Origin: Stereocaulon alpinum
Lineage: Eukaryota; Ascomycota; Lecanoromycetes; Lecanorales; Stereocaulaceae
Assembly (NCBI GenBank): GCA_018257865.1
Contig: JAEUBA010000034.1
Location: forward strand, 241,320 to 305,319
Reading direction: 5' to 3'
Length of the DNA stretch: 64,000 nucleotides
Shown: positions 1 to 12,666 of the stretch, one piece after another
How the letters are laid out: every line of letters starts with the position of its first letter
Position numbering within the stretch: the first letter of the stretch is position 1
The notes under the pieces: model-generated
What the model saw: the letters and a program-made list of their open reading frames with translations, nothing else
Database searches by the model: none
Told to the model about the DNA's origin: nothing
Made by a program: the position numbers and the translations under genes

Positions 1-2
1 AG

Positions 3-1121
3 TTGGCGGACTTCGAAGGATGTACTCCACTGTATACTGCAGTAAGTCGGGGTTTCTTGCTCGTTGTTCTGGAGCTTTTGAAATCAGGAGCCTCCCCAAA
101 TTGCGTCTCCCGTGAGAAGACTGCTCTTTATGTTGCTGCTGCAGCCAATTTCCCCACGATCGTGCGAGCATTATTATCGGCTGGTGCTGAAGTCGACGTA
201 AAATCCGTCATGGATACTGGCAGCTTCCCCGCCCTCGGTACCGCACTACACGCTGCAGCGCATAAAGGTTTCGCGAATATTGTAGAGATGTTACTTGAAC
301 GGGCAGACATCAACGAAAAAGTCGACTTCAAAGACAACATCTCACGGTCCAAAATCTCCCCACTGATGCTCGCAGCATCTGAAGGTCACGAGCGCGTCGT
401 GTCAGTCTTGCTTCGACACAGCGCAGATACAGAAGTGACGGGTGTTGACGGAACTGCTCTGATGTACGCGTTGAGAAGAGATCGGGGTATCGTTGTTCGG
501 CAACTGCTCGAAAGCGGGGCCAATCCTTCTGCTAAGGACTACTCAAAGAATACGCCGCTCATCATTGCCGCGAAGAAAGGGTCGCTGCCGCTGACTCAAT
601 ACTTAGTGACCGCTGGTGCTGTTTTGGACGCTCAGGACTGGAAGGGACAGACGGCACTCATCCATGCCATTCAGGCCGCATCGTATCCCATCGAACAGAC
701 GTTAACGGAGAACGGCGCCAGTGTTCGCTTCAGAGACGCTTTGGGCAAGACGGCTGTCGAACATGCTCTAGAGATGATCTGTCCTGCGAATGGCAGGTTC
801 CCTTGCGGAATACTCAACGAGCTTGCGGACGCTCGTTGCAACAGTGCTTACCGCTTCGTCACCGACTGGATTCGACTTCGAGAAGTGGGATGGGAGTACC
901 GCATCTGTCGTCAAGGGCTTGGGATGAATATACTGAGAAGGCAGAAACGTCGGGTCCTGGAGCTGTGCTTGAGCTGGATGGGCAGAGCAATTCAAGGTAT
1001 GTGGAAGGATGGGAGTATCCACAGCAACCAAGCGAAGGCAAAAGACGACCTGGTGTCTTGGGCATCGGCCACCCAATGGGAACACGTACTATCTGAACGA
1101 CCCACCAATGCTACTGGTTAA
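3..1121 (+). CDS. ankyrin-repeat protein, 5' end outside window
   Basis: The frame is open from the first bases, so the N-terminus lies outside the window. At least seven ankyrin repeats are visible, each with the pattern T-x-L-x-x-A-A-x-x-G ... V-x-x-L-L-x-x-G-A, covering roughly the first 260 residues. Such arrays are protein-binding scaffolds; in fungi they often sit in large accessory proteins (NACHT- or HET-associated), but no partner domain is in view. The last ~100 residues look less protein-like. A GTATGT at 997 could be a donor, and another frame (about 1128-1340) is open with a serine-rich ending, so the 3' end is probably spliced and the stop at 1121 may not be the true one. Function is unknown. 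Confidence 0.75.
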   Translation: MADFEGCTPLYTAVSRGFLLVVLELLKSGASPNCVSREKTALYVAAAANFPTIVRALLSAGAEVDVKSVMDTGSFPALGTALHAAAHKGFANIVEMLLERADINEKVDFKDNISRSKISPLMLAASEGHERVVSVLLRHSADTEVTGVDGTALMYALRRDRGIVVRQLLESGANPSAKDYSKNTPLIIAAKKGSLPLTQYLVTAGAVLDAQDWKGQTALIHAIQAASYPIEQTLTENGASVRFRDALGKTAVEHALEMICPANGRFPCGILNELADARCNSAYRFVTDWIRLREVGWEYRICRQGLGMNILRRQKRRVLELCLSWMGRAIQGMWKDGSIHSNQAKAKDDLVSWASATQWEHVLSERPTNATG

Positions 1122-2633
1122 GCGCAGCGAGTACGCCATCCGGGATCCTAGTCGGATGTCGTGCGCGTATCAAGACTGAGAGCATGACTATGGGCGAGGT
1201 TTCAGGCGACTTCTGGGATATGAGAGGAAGTATGTTCGACAGAGATATCTCCCTGGGCTCATCCTCACTGGATTGGTCGTCGTACTTGTCATACGTCCCC
1301 TGGACTTCTGATTCCCTCTCATCCACTCCCATCTGTTGACACCAGCCCTCACTACGCCATCGCCAGGGCAGCGATTTACCGTTCCGACCCCGATAACACT
1401 TTCCAATTCAGAGCTCAATATGAAAATGCATTCGGATGTACACTTTAGCTTCGAGTAGACTACGGTAAGCCCCTCACGGACGCAAAACGCAGTCCTTGGG
1501 CTTACAGAGCCAAGGGGAGTCACTGAAGAAAGTACAGCCAACCTCCTGACTTCTATCATCATTGCATTGTCTAAACATGTATCGCTATCGTTTTCGGCAC
1601 CTACAGCAGCAGGCTCACCCACGTGAATCTTTGTGATGATGTGGAGCAAGTATGGATCGAATCTACCAGTTATTAGAGCGGTGCTAAGACTTCGTTAGGT
1701 AGGGACAAGAGGACACGAACGTATTATGGTCCGAAGGCTTGCTTTTGTTATCCCCCAATGATGACGTGGAGAATGTTCGGACTTGTGACCATGCGAATAC
1801 TACAGACTTTTCGAAAGTTCATTTATGATGAGACCGATGTGATGGTTTCGGATAATCAATTGGAGGGGACTGTTGGGCGTGAAGCTGTGAGCAATGTCTA
1901 TGTTACGTATGTGGATCGCGGGAGGTCGAGTTTGATATGATGGAAGAGGGAATGAGGTTTGCAAAACGGAAAAGTACAATTTATTTTTACTGAAGGAGGG
2001 CCAGTCATGATGAAATCACCAGTCCTAGAGTTCTGTTACATCAAACTAAAGCAATAGCCAAAAAGCCAGGCCCAGCACTGCACAATGGAGACTATGCATA
2101 AAGTATGATCAGCACGCCTATGCTCACTTGACACGACATTCCGCTATGATTACGACTCATTACCCGCAAGATTAGATTACTCGATGCTCGCATATCCATC
2201 TGACTAAGCCAGACAAACATCACCAGCCTACTTAGCGAGATAAGCATTCCACCAAGATCAACCAACGAGCAATAAATTGCTTCCCAGGTTAGTCTCTCTT
2301 CGGGAGCGAGCGGGTAATCTCACTGCGGAAGAATTGTGACGTGGTATTTGTTGCTGTTTGGAAAGGACGAATAGATGTATGAGTACCCTTTGAGATAGCC
2401 ATTGCGGACGCTTTCGGAACGATTATGCCTGACCAGACCAAGACCCACTTATGGGTCTTGTAAAGATCTATCAACACTCTTCGCTTGTACTCAACATGTT
2501 CCAACACTCAATCAGAGACACCAAAAATGTTCTTCAACAACAGAACAGCATTCTACCGCAACGAAACATCAGACACAACTCAATGATGCCAAATCCGAAA
2601 ACAGTACTCACCAACCTCGGCAACCACACACCA
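1122..2633. other. intergenic, no convincing gene
   Basis: No frame here has a recognisable domain or convincing splice signals. The first 220 bases may hold the terminal exon of the ankyrin gene. Confidence 0.4.
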
Positions 2634-3003
2634 TCACATCTCAGACAGAAACAAACATTGGCCGACCACATATTCCCCACCCCCATTCTCAATCATAACA
2701 CACCTCTGCGCCGTCCCATTCCCCAAGCTCCAACAACGAACCGAAAAGATACGTCCCACACTCATACGGCATATCCATCGTCGAGCGTCATCGCCGCTAA
2801 TACACCAATTCGGGTAATAGATCCCGATTGAGGATGTGCGATGTGGGTTAGGTCGTCGTTTTGGGCTTAGGACGAGGATTGTGCCGGCGACGTTGGCGTT
2901 GCAGGATTTGTAGTCGTAGAGAGTTATTGAGATGGTTTGGAATGCAAGTGCGATGTAGTGCAGGGGATATTGATAGAATCTATTTTTGGTCTGGAAGTGC
3001 GAC
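2634..3003 (-). CDS. candidate six-cysteine small secreted protein, last exon only
   Basis: On the minus strand a frame is open for about 120 codons, ending at TGA 2636-2634, with no ATG in its first two thirds. It therefore looks like a 3' exon whose signal-peptide exon was not located. The segment contains six cysteines (in YKSC, NWC, WIC, VRC, QRC and GQC) after an ITLYD-type beta strand, a pattern common in small secreted fungal proteins. A TTCCAG just inside the upstream limit could be the acceptor. No family is recognised, and an effector role is only an inference from size and cysteine content. Confidence 0.35.
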
Positions 3004-4393
3004 TATACTGCAAAGGTAAGTTTTGTCGACTCGGATTGTGTGTAGTAAGAGATTGTAGGTGGACAAAGGCTGTTGGGCATTTTGTCCGAAATTGAGATGG
3101 ATTCGAAGTGGAGATCTTGTCCCTTTTCATCGAAGTGTCCGATCAATACGGATGGAGAACAAAGCGGCTTTGAATTGTATGAATGTGGTAGAGCATGTGT
3201 CTCTTGTTTGGTTTCTTATAATGTGGAAGGGTTGAACTGTTAGTGGAATGCACATCTACAGTGGGGGAGAGTCTGGAATGGTACAGAAATCGGCCATATT
3301 GCATGATTAGTGTGCGCTAGACCATTCTTGTCCAAGTATAGTAGCAGAGGGATCATTACAAGCTGGATATTTCGTCCAGCTGGTGTTGACAGGGACTTTG
3401 AATGAATCTTGTTAGAGACTGGCGTGGGCGCTGGGAGGAGATCTATAGACATGTACGCAGAAAGTAGTCAAGAGTGGAGCAAGTTGGACCATCTGGATAC
3501 TCAATTATCCACTCCATAGCCCAAGCTGCCCTCGAGAGACATATTCGGCCCCACCCACACATCTAAAGCATCAAGATTGCTTGATCTATCGAGGATCCTG
3601 GTGATAGACGTCCATATATTGCAAAGACCATCAACCTCCTCGGCAAAGGCGTTTATGTTAATCTGTCAGTCTTGCAGGCCTAGTCAATCCATGCGTGATA
3701 ACAAGGTCGTGGGATCACGATAATTGGCATGGCCGGAACAACGAAGGTCGCTGAAGTGAGATGCTGGATGAATGTTTGAGTGTTGATCGCTATGTCTCGG
3801 ATACATCGGGTGTCCAAGGCGAAGGCGAAGGCGATCTACGATTTCAGCAGATGTTGAGTGGTAGAGTATCTAGGGTTACAACCCATCATTTTAGATGATA
3901 AAAGTTCAATTGTCCATTCCGTAGAAAAGCAGCACCTTGTGTTGATCAGTAAGTCTCGAACCCAATCGAAATGTTGTGATGAATGCCTAGAGATGTTGCC
4001 AAGGCGCAGTCTACCCGACACGTAGCTTAGTACTATCATACCTTATGTCTGAGCGCCCAAATCACATGGATAGGAACGTCTTATGAAAGCCTGGAAATAA
4101 GCATGATTGCACCATATCAATATACTCTAGTACAGGATTCCAAACACTTCAGCGTATATTCACGCTTCTCAAGCCTTCCGCTTCCCTTTTGACCCGAATG
4201 GAGGATTCGCTCGTTATCTCCTTTCAAAAGACTGTTGTCGAGGTCCTTCCTTGATCAAATTCCCAAACCTACTACATTCTTGCAGATAGCGCATACATAA
4301 AGAACGATTGGGTAACTCGAGCGTTATGAAGTCAGCGGAAGGTGTGAACGAACGTTGTTGTGGGCTTTGGGGCCTTCAAGCCGTTCATATCGC
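3004..4393. other. intergenic, nothing recognised
   Basis: Short frames on both strands lack domains, signal peptides or intron signals. The first exon of the cysteine-rich candidate is expected near the left end but could not be placed. Confidence 0.4.
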
Positions 4394-4933
4394 TCACTCG
4401 GTTGGAATGTCGTTTGAACTCGGATCTAGGGTCGACGCAGTTGCGTTCTTGTTGATGCCGTAGTATGGATTCTTTCTTATAGTGATAGTGATCTTGCCAC
4501 CATTGCCAGTCACCGCTGACCCTCCAGTTCGAGAATCCTTGGTATAACTACGGCAGACGGTGTTCAAATCCAGAGCAACCAATCTGATTCCCATCCAGGA
4601 ACCTACGTCTGCAACCCAAAACCTGTTGAGTTCGACTCTGACTTCGCATGTCTCACGTGTCTCCACCCATGGAAGCTTGTAGTCGTCGTGTCCGCCTTGG
4701 ATGTGGAAGTCAGCAAGTTCTTCACTTCTAGGAAGGTCATCGATGATGCGTCCGCAGTCGATGAATCGCGGTCTAATGTCAAAAAGCCTTGACGGTTTCA
4801 AGCATTGCGGCCGCAAAGGCTTGTCGTATTGGTCCGTGGTAGTAAAGCTGGAAGTAATGGTCTGCGTAATGTTTTTAATAACTGCGCTGCCGGCAAGAGT
4901 GGCAGAAAAGATAATGAAAAGTCCGTGTAACAT
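4394..4933 (-). CDS. predicted secreted cysteine-containing protein
   Basis: A single-exon frame of 179 residues. The chosen ATG (4933-4931) immediately precedes a hydrophobic signal peptide (LHGLFIIFSATLAGSAV); no ATG occurs further upstream in frame. The mature part has four well-spaced cysteines, including a D-C-x-x-x-I-x-x-L-P element and a late T-C-E-V / V-C-R-S pair, and several N-glycosylation sequons. This layout is familiar from unnamed secreted proteins of Pezizomycotina. No enzyme motif is visible. Export is well supported by the N-terminus; the function is unknown. Confidence 0.65.
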   Translation of the reverse strand: MLHGLFIIFSATLAGSAVIKNITQTITSSFTTTDQYDKPLRPQCLKPSRLFDIRPRFIDCGRIIDDLPRSEELADFHIQGGHDDYKLPWVETRETCEVRVELNRFWVADVGSWMGIRLVALDLNTVCRSYTKDSRTGGSAVTGNGGKITITIRKNPYYGINKNATASTLDPSSNDIPTE

Positions 4934-5996
4934 GTTTTTGAAAGTGAAATAAAGTGCCACCTAGAGCTGAGCTCTACGTGGCATGCCTGGTAGGCTTTAT
5001 GTAATGTGCCTCCGACAAATTATTTAAGCGACATTGAAGACACCTTCCGCAGGTATCGATCTATCGTGCGTGTATAAGGCATGTTTGTAAAGCAGCGTGG
5101 GACATCCGGACATTTCGGTCTCACTGTACGGCCAGATCCGGCGGCCTAATGCAGCAGCATCCATGCTTCAACTGGTCATAGCTTTCAAGACTGAAACATA
5201 GTCGCTACCTTACGTAGCAGAGTAAGACAGAAGAGTTTGATGGCATGGGACAAAGGGCCAATGGCGGTAAGTGTCTCAAAGTAAGTTTTCTATGTCCAAT
5301 ATATGGGTGAATAATCTGAAGGCAGGCCTTTAGTACTCGTACTCTGAGCGCGGGTGCTCAGCAGTAAAGAAGTGGCCGCGCATGAGGAAGCCATGTGGTT
5401 TTCGGAACGTGGGCTGGCATTTTCAGCCGCAGTTCGTGGGTGAGACATCCACAACGTCGCTTAGAGCAACCGCCCCCACGGAGGCTACAGAGGAGCTAGC
5501 ATGGCCAACCCCTTTGGACCCTTGTTGCTGTTCTGGAGAGTCGTCGAACTCATCTAGTCAGAGTACGTATGTCATTGTGTTATGGTCACAGCTGAAAGTA
5601 CGGAGTATGTGCATGGAGACCCCAAGGACACTGACGAGGCTAAGGACCCTTAGCAAAGCGCCTAACTCCATGCGGTTGGCGTGATGTTACGTAATCGCTA
5701 CCCTTCGGATTTCCAACAAGAGGCGATGCTCTGCCTTCAAGTCTCGTTCGATTAGCCAGCCCCTACATAATCTCTATATTCACTTCGGTAATGGCAAGTC
5801 TGCGCTTTCTCGAGTACTTTGCAAGGTCGATTCAGCATTGGGAGCTTGGAGTAGACACGCTAGGTGGTCGATAACATCGATGGAACAGAGTATTCGGTCA
5901 AATGCCGAGTCATTGGCGTTCAAAGATGTCACAGTGCATTACAACAATGCCAAAGGTCGGGCTGCTCAAGGTGCTGAGATGCGAGATACGAACAGG
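4934..5996. other. intergenic region upstream of GPI13
   Basis: Nothing gene-like is seen apart from an in-frame extension just before the GPI13 start, where an ATG at 5880 lies in frame with the chosen start at 5997. The intervening residues are not typical of the family. Confidence 0.4.
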
Positions 5997-8900
5997 ATGA
6001 AGGAGATCCAGTTCAAAGCTTCTCACACCCTGCTATTATTGTTCTTCCTGTGGATATTGTGAGGTTCACCGCATGAAGCTCCTAGCTCCTGCTGATTTCT
6101 TTCTAGTCTGCTCCATGCGATTGGCATATACTTTTTCACCAAGGGCTTTCTCCTTACACGTTTAGTTCTTGACCACAAGTCCCAATGCGATTCTCCACCA
6201 ATTGAGCTTCAACAACCAAGCCCATCATCGTTTGCAGATGGATGCTGGCATCCAAAGACTTTCGACAAAGCTGTAATAATAATAATAGATGCCCTACGCT
6301 ACGATTTCACCGTTCCTTTCTCGGGCGAGACACATCAGTACCACAATGCCCTTAAAGTGCTCGACGAGATAGCGAGACAAACCCCTGAGAAAGCCTTCCT
6401 CTTACCATTCATAGCCGATCCACCAACGACGACACTTCAGAGATTAAAGGGCCTCACAACCGGAACCCTCCCTACGTTCATCGATGCAGGCTCGAACTTC
6501 GCAGGAACGGCAATTGAGGAGGATAATTTGGTGGCACAGCTGCGAGATGCAGGCAAGACCATGGTACACTTGGGGGACGATACATGGCACTCGCTGTTTC
6601 CGGGCTACTTTGATGCCGATCTTACCCACGCATACGATTCGTTCAACGTATGGGATCTACACACCGTTGACAATGGTGTGACCGAGCACCTATTGCCTCT
6701 CTTGAAACCAGGGAATTCGAGCAAGTGGGATATCATATTCGGTCACTATCTCGGTGTTGATCATGCCGGTCATCGCTATGGTCCAGATCACTCAGCCACG
6801 AATGCGAAGTTACGCGAAATGGACACTGTCCTGCGAAAGGTCATTGCTCTGCTAGATGAAAAGACCTTGCTTGTGGTCATGGGCGACCACGGTATGGACG
6901 TTAAGGGAGATCATGGTGGAGAGTCAGATGACGAGATCGAGGCTGCGCTATGGATGTATTCTAAGAGAGGCGTCTTCGGAAGAGGTCACAATGGGTTCAT
7001 GGTGCCACCTGCAACGGCTAAGGAGCGTCCTGTGGGCCAGATCGACCTCGTCCCAACTCTTTCGTTACTGCTCGGCATGCCAATACCCTTCAACAATTTG
7101 GGGGCTCCCATAGCAGAAGCTTTCACAGCTCCTGGCAAACCTGACTGGCAAAATTTGGCAACTGTCAATGCTCTAACAGCCGCGCAGATCAGCAACTATC
7201 AGCGTGAATACTCTCAAGCTCGAGGCTTAACCGAGGAGATATTTTCTCTCCCGCAAGCTTTCTGGAAGGACGGGCTACTAATTTGGCGAGAGGCGCTGAA
7301 GTCCGGTCGACACAGTGACCGCTTCAAGCCTGCATTTGAATCGTTTTCAAAGTATCAACAAGAGACATTGAAGATATGTCGCAGCCTTTGGGCTAGATTC
7401 GATATACCCAGCATGCTCGAAGGCATTGCGATCCTGATGTGTGCTGTAGTAATTTTGGGAACCTACGCCAGGTCATCTAGACCAATGGCACTAGAATTGA
7501 TCCCTATTTACTTGGCACAGATGACAATGTTCGGTGTTATAAGCGCCGTGTTCTGTTCCGCCCTCACACTGCTTGTCTTCGGCACCGGGGTCGTCAATGC
7601 CGCTTTGTTAGGCCTTGCAGCTGGCGGTATCTCAGGATTCACCTACGCCTCGGTCAATCTACCACATAGTTTCACACTACCGTTTCCACGGTCCCTCTGG
7701 GGCTGGCTTGCGGTCGTACTTACATTGAGTCAGTCTGTTGGATATGCATCAAATTCCTACACGATTTGGGAAGACGAAATCATGCTCTGCTTTCTCAGCA
7801 CTTTCGCTCTTATAGCCTTTGCTTCCTCGATGCGCCAAGAGTTTTTCATCGAGCGTATTCTGGGTATATTCCAGGCTGGGATTTTCTTAGTCCTTACTCG
7901 CTTGGCTTCGCTTTCTCGTTTATGTCGCGAAGAGCAGATGCCTTATTGTAAATCCACCTACTATGCCTCGTCAACATCATCGACTTCCGCTCCGTGGCAA
8001 TTGCTTATTCCCCTGGTTTCGGCAACGCTACTGCCTACGGTCATCAAGACATACTACCAAACAACACGATCATATCAAGGATCAGCAACGCTTTGGATTG
8101 GCTTCGCAGCGAGATTGGGTTTGCTGGGATCTGCTATTTACTGGGTGCTTGATGCTGTAGACGATAATGATTGGCTCGCAGTGGACAAAAGCATCCTTCG
8201 GACCGTGAAAATTGTTATAGCACGTCTGATACTTGGTGTCTCGCTTGTGGTGGGAACGACAATGTTCTTGTGGAGTAATCCCTGCATTAGTATTCAAGTG
8301 ACACCAGAAGTGAACGGCACTGCAGATGGCGAGGTTGCTCCAAAGCCGAAATCTGTGAAAGTCTTCGGGTACGCCAACGTACATGGGACACGATATTTCC
8401 TGCTCGTCGTCAGTTGGCTCTTAATCTTAAATCTACTTCAGAAGCCCATGGGCTCTGGTGCCATCGGTATCTTAACGATCCAAATACTTGCTTTGCTCGA
8501 GATCATTGACACCAACAACCTCTCCCAAAGTGCCATTGGTCCTGTAGTTCTTGGCCTTCTAGGAAGCTTCTACTTCTTCAAAACGGGCCATCAAGCTACG
8601 CTCTCAAGCATCCAGTGGGAATCGGCTTTTGTGGCTTTGAAAACCATCCGATATCCTTGGTCACCGCTCTTGGTCGTGCTCAACACTTTTGGGGCCCAAA
8701 TATTGACCACGGTTGCCGTTCCGCTGATAGCTTTATGGAAACAGCCGCCAAAAAAGCCCAGGCTGCTTGGTGACGTTGCTAAGGCATTGGCTACGCTGCT
8801 CTTATACTACGCTGTTATCAATTTGGCAACGACGATGTGGGCAGGCTGGCTACGGAGACATCTCATGCTGTACAGAATCTTCAGCCCAAGGTTCATGACC

Positions 8901-9005
8901 GGGGCTGCTGTCCTTTTGGTTGTAGATCTGATTGGCATTTTAGTGGGCATTGGAAGCCTAAGGTTCAACTTTACCAGCATTGCGGAGGTGTTTGGATGGA
9001 ATTGA
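5997..9005 (+). CDS. GPI13: GPI ethanolamine phosphate transferase 3 (PIG-O/Gpi13)
   Basis: Exons 5997-6058 and 6107-9005 (48-nt intron) encode 986 residues, the usual size. The enzyme adds ethanolamine phosphate to the third mannose of the GPI precursor in the ER membrane, the group through which the anchor is later joined to proteins. After an N-terminal membrane anchor comes the lumenal alkaline-phosphatase-like domain: IIIIDALRYDF near residue 78, the catalytic TTGTLPTF near 138, DHAGHRYG near 239 and GDHGM near 280. A long C-terminal part has about a dozen hydrophobic helices. The start was chosen because it directly precedes the anchor; an upstream in-frame ATG at 5880 is possible. COG1 follows on the same strand 277 bases later. 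Confidence 0.95.
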
Positions 9006-9282
9006 AAAGCTTTAGGGTGTTTTACTGTATATTATCTGTGTCAACGAAAGATACCCAATAACTTGTAGAGATATAATATAGTACATTTTGTCAATGCAAT
9101 CCTTTATCGAAGAGATAGTTTCCACCTGAACAGGTAATGCATAAAGTAGGCGTCTAACAGTGTTCTGATTGGTTGGTGCACACCGACGCCTGCCAGTGAT
9201 AATTCTGTATCTAAGCGAGTTGATAACCACGCCTTCTACCAATTCACACATATGCTATCCACTTTCCTTGCCTCAATCCGCC

Positions 9283-11846
9283 ATGGCACCGGAAGCCCCA
9301 GACCCAAAGACCTTCGAGTCATGGGAGGAGGCGTTCCAATACCCTATCCCCGCGGTGCGAGGCATGGAACGCCAGCTGCGCAGGGACATCGATTCGAATC
9401 GAGAGAAGCTGCGCACTCTGGTTGGGTAGGACCACAACCTCAATAATCTTTCACCCTGTCATTGTTTGGCTTCTCATGCTACACGTGTTAACGCTCATTC
9501 GATGTGCAGTGCGAGTTACCGCGACCTTTTGGGAACCGCTGAGACGATCATCGAGATGAACGAAGAGATGCACACCGTGGAAGCTTATATAGGGGAGATT
9601 GGTCAAAGGTGTAATACTAGGCTCCTAGAGAGGAAGGGTTCAAATTTACGAAGCTGGGCGGAAGAGATTGAGGCTCCGAGTACGAATCGCCCTTGCCCGG
9701 TCAAAGCTCCATGAATGCTATGCTCACAAGTGTCATGGTAGATAGTGCCCGCTACGCCTTTGCCTCCCAGCTATCCGTACTCCGCGGCTGCCCAGACGTC
9801 ATTTCGAGGCTCCTTAAAAGTGGAGGATCAGTGCTGCTGGCGGCTAAGGTCCTGGTGATCTCAAGATTACTACATACAAAGCTCTCCCAACGTTCAAACC
9901 CACCTCCCTACCTAGACGCCCTACGAACCAGACTAGCGAGTCTTCGACGTAGACTGCTGAACAGGATCGATCGCCGGTTTAAGAGCTTGGAGTTGTCGAT
10001 TGATGCGGTGGTGGAAGCTATGTGTGCCTTCTCCTTAGCTACGAGCTCATCACCAAAGGATGTCCTCCGGCACTATCACCACGTCCGCTTGGAAGCTATG
10101 TCAGAGAAAATGGAGGAAAGCATATCTGGGCATGAGAATATGTTCTCGGCGCTCCGAATCTACGTGAAGACACTAAGAGACACCCAGGCTATTGTACCTG
10201 GGCAGCTTGCGCACGCATTGGAGAAGCTGAAGTCAATATCACTATTCAAGAGCCAAGACGTCTATCCGCTGACGGCATTAAACTTGGATGTTCACGAGCG
10301 GTGGATCGGTGACGATATCAAAACGTTCACGCCTTATATAAGGCACGACGACTTGAGCAGAGTGGAATCGGAAAGATCCCTCCGGCAGTGGGCAGAACGT
10401 GCATTCACGTCTTTCTTGGACGGACTCCGCAACAGAATTCGTGACGTGCAGGATCCTATGGAGCTTGTGCACCTTCGAAGAGAGATTCTTGAACTCTGGC
10501 TGTCTAATCACCAGCACTCACTGCGCATTGATTCTGCAGCAACGCTCGATGGTCTCCGTGAAGTCTTTAGCTCGCAGTCTACTCGCATCATACAAGCACG
10601 TGCATGTAAATTAGCTGATATCGGCGCAACTGTCCAGGGGATACTGCAAAACTGGCAACCTGGAATGTCAGACCTCGCTCCATCACTCTGGGACTTTTCC
10701 ATGACTTCCATGGAAATGTCACATGGAGGCCAAGCTTTCCGTGAAAGCCTAATGACACGATCGGTTGGGATGAATGAACCATTGAGTATAGTGTCTCGGG
10801 AGTACACCGTATTTCTCAAAGGTATCGAGGCTGTGCAGGAGATGATCAGGAAGATGCGGGAAGTCAGATGGGTAGATGATGTTGACGAGGTGGATGACGA
10901 GGACGATTTGCTGGAAGACAAGCAACTTTTGCTCAGCGAGGACGATCCAGGTCTGCTGCAAGAGAGACTCAGCGATGCGCTTCGGGATGCATACGCTGAT
11001 TTGCAGCAAAACCTCAGTAGATCACTGCCTTATGAGAAAGATGTCAGCCGCGGCCAGAAGGGTAGCTTCTTGATTCGGACGTGGAGAGAAGTGCGACAGC
11101 GTCTCCCCGAAAGTTATCAGAACAACAGCCTTGGACGGAGCTCAATACCTGCATTGCAGAGCATCGTCGCGGATGACGCACTGCGTATGCCTGTAGAAAA
11201 GTGCGCAAAGCGTATTGCAAAATCAAGTACAACCACTTTGCTGGAAAGGCCTCTTTGGGAGGGCAATCCAGAATTGCCTGTCTTGCCCTCGGCGTGGACT
11301 TACAGGTTCCTTCTTGACCTGACATCGTCGATGACCTCTGGCGGAAGCGATATTTGGACCACGCAAGCGACGGACGTTCTGAAGCGGGAATTGATCCGCA
11401 ATATCGCGCCATTGCTGGAAAGGTATCAGCAGGCCGTGGCTTCGGTAGTGAACGGCGACGCAGATGGGAAGGCTGCTGATGCTGAGACGAAGGCCGCTGA
11501 GGATGAAGACACGGCCAACGGAGGGAAGGATGAAGAGGAAAAAACGGACCAGCAAGCATCCAATGGTATTGCCGAATTGCAGACTGAAGGTGCTCTAGTA
11601 AATGGTCATGCTACGTCCCAGCCACGGGTGTCAGAGGACGTTCGGATCCAACGGCTCTTTGACATTATATATCTCATCAACGCCACGGCTGGCAATGAGA
11701 TGAACAGCGAGGACAACGAGCTAGTCCAGGTGCGAGACTCGCTTGCTGAAGATCTTGCTTTGGACGGGAAGTCTGTAGAGCGCATGAAGAAAGATGCTGG
11801 GGAATATTGGAAGCGAACAAGTCTTTTATTTGCTTTGTTAGCATAG
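9283..11846 (+). CDS. COG1: conserved oligomeric Golgi complex subunit 1
   Basis: Exons 9283-9425, 9510-9679 and 9742-11846 give 805 residues. Cog1 is a lobe A/B bridging subunit of the COG tether, which captures vesicles for retrograde traffic within the Golgi. The Vps51/Vps67-type N-terminus is clear: an early FESWEEAFQYPIP-like segment, then a helix with TAETIIEMNEEM, then RYAFASQL and ISRLLKSGG...LLAAKVLVISRLLH after the second intron. Both introns were placed by frame: the first has GTAGGA/GCAG ends, the second (62 nt) GTACGA/GGTAG ends. An acidic, low-complexity stretch near residues 670-710 precedes a helical C-terminus. Confidence 0.92.
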
Positions 11847-12104
11847 CTCTCGTTGCTAACAGGTAGGACATACTAAGAGTTACAATGTTCTCACATGGTT
11901 CAAGTTTCGTCGTATCTTCACACGCTTCCATCTCTTTAGCGTTAAGACTCTCTTTTCCTATTCAATACAATAAGCGTACCACAATCGACTATCATACCCT
12001 GCCATCACCCTCATTCCGCAACTATAAGTCATCCACAACCCATCGCACAATCGCTCTATCGCCCGCGACAGCTTACGAGCGCCAAACCCATGAGCACAAT
12101 GGAC

Positions 12105-12666
12105 TTCAGCGCTTCTCGGCGCGGTTTCTTCAACTGTGCAATATCACTTTGAATCTGGCGCTCTCACTGAAGCTCTTGGTATCATAACGTACAGTCGATC
12201 TATTACCGTGCGGTTAAGGGGCGCTGTCGCTTTCAACGAGCGCGATACCTCTAGGCTTGACTGACTTGAACGCTTTCCGGCGCTGACTTTGTGGAGTGAG
12301 AGAAACGTACTCTGTGAATCCGAGACCGGCGCTCTGCGTGGTTTATTGGTATAGTGATATAACTACAACCAGCTAACCAGACCTTGAACAACAAGCACTC
12401 TACCGATGAAGCTGCTAGCCTTAAGCGCTTCTCTGCGCTGGTTGTAAGAAATTTGGAGATGTAGCGCTGATACTTTGGGGATAGCGCTGTTGGTGTTTCG
12501 TCGATACTCCAACCCACTTGTTACGGGTTGATTGGATCTCGGACTATCCCATCGATGGCCAGACACCTCCTTTAAGATTAGGGCTAGGGTTGTCAAGGCG
12601 TTGGGGTGGCTATCGATGGGATGAGCTCCCCTTATGATCTGCTATGGTTAAGTACTCTTCAGCGCT
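12105..12666. repeat. cluster of GCGCT motifs in diverged short repeats
   Basis: GCGCT occurs about ten times in 560 bases (near 12107, 12157, 12219, 12279, 12328, 12424, 12434, 12463, 12483 and 12661), five times as the palindrome AGCGCT. Two copies share a longer context (around 12105 and 12421: T-T-x-A-G-C-G-C-T-T-C-T-C-x-G-C-G-C), suggesting a decayed array with a unit of about 28 bases. No known element is recognised. Confidence 0.5.
12546..12622. repeat. inverted repeat, 16-base arms, 45-base loop
   Basis: The arms ATCCCATCGATGGCCA (12546-12561) and TGGCTATCGATGGGAT (12607-12622) are complementary at 15 of 16 positions. They could form a hairpin or be the ends of a tiny decayed element. 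No flanking target duplication was seen. Confidence 0.6.

Noticed and set aside
9640..9745. Apparent frameshift in COG1
   Set aside because: A 62-nt intron (9680-9741) with GTACGA donor and GGTAG acceptor restores the frame.
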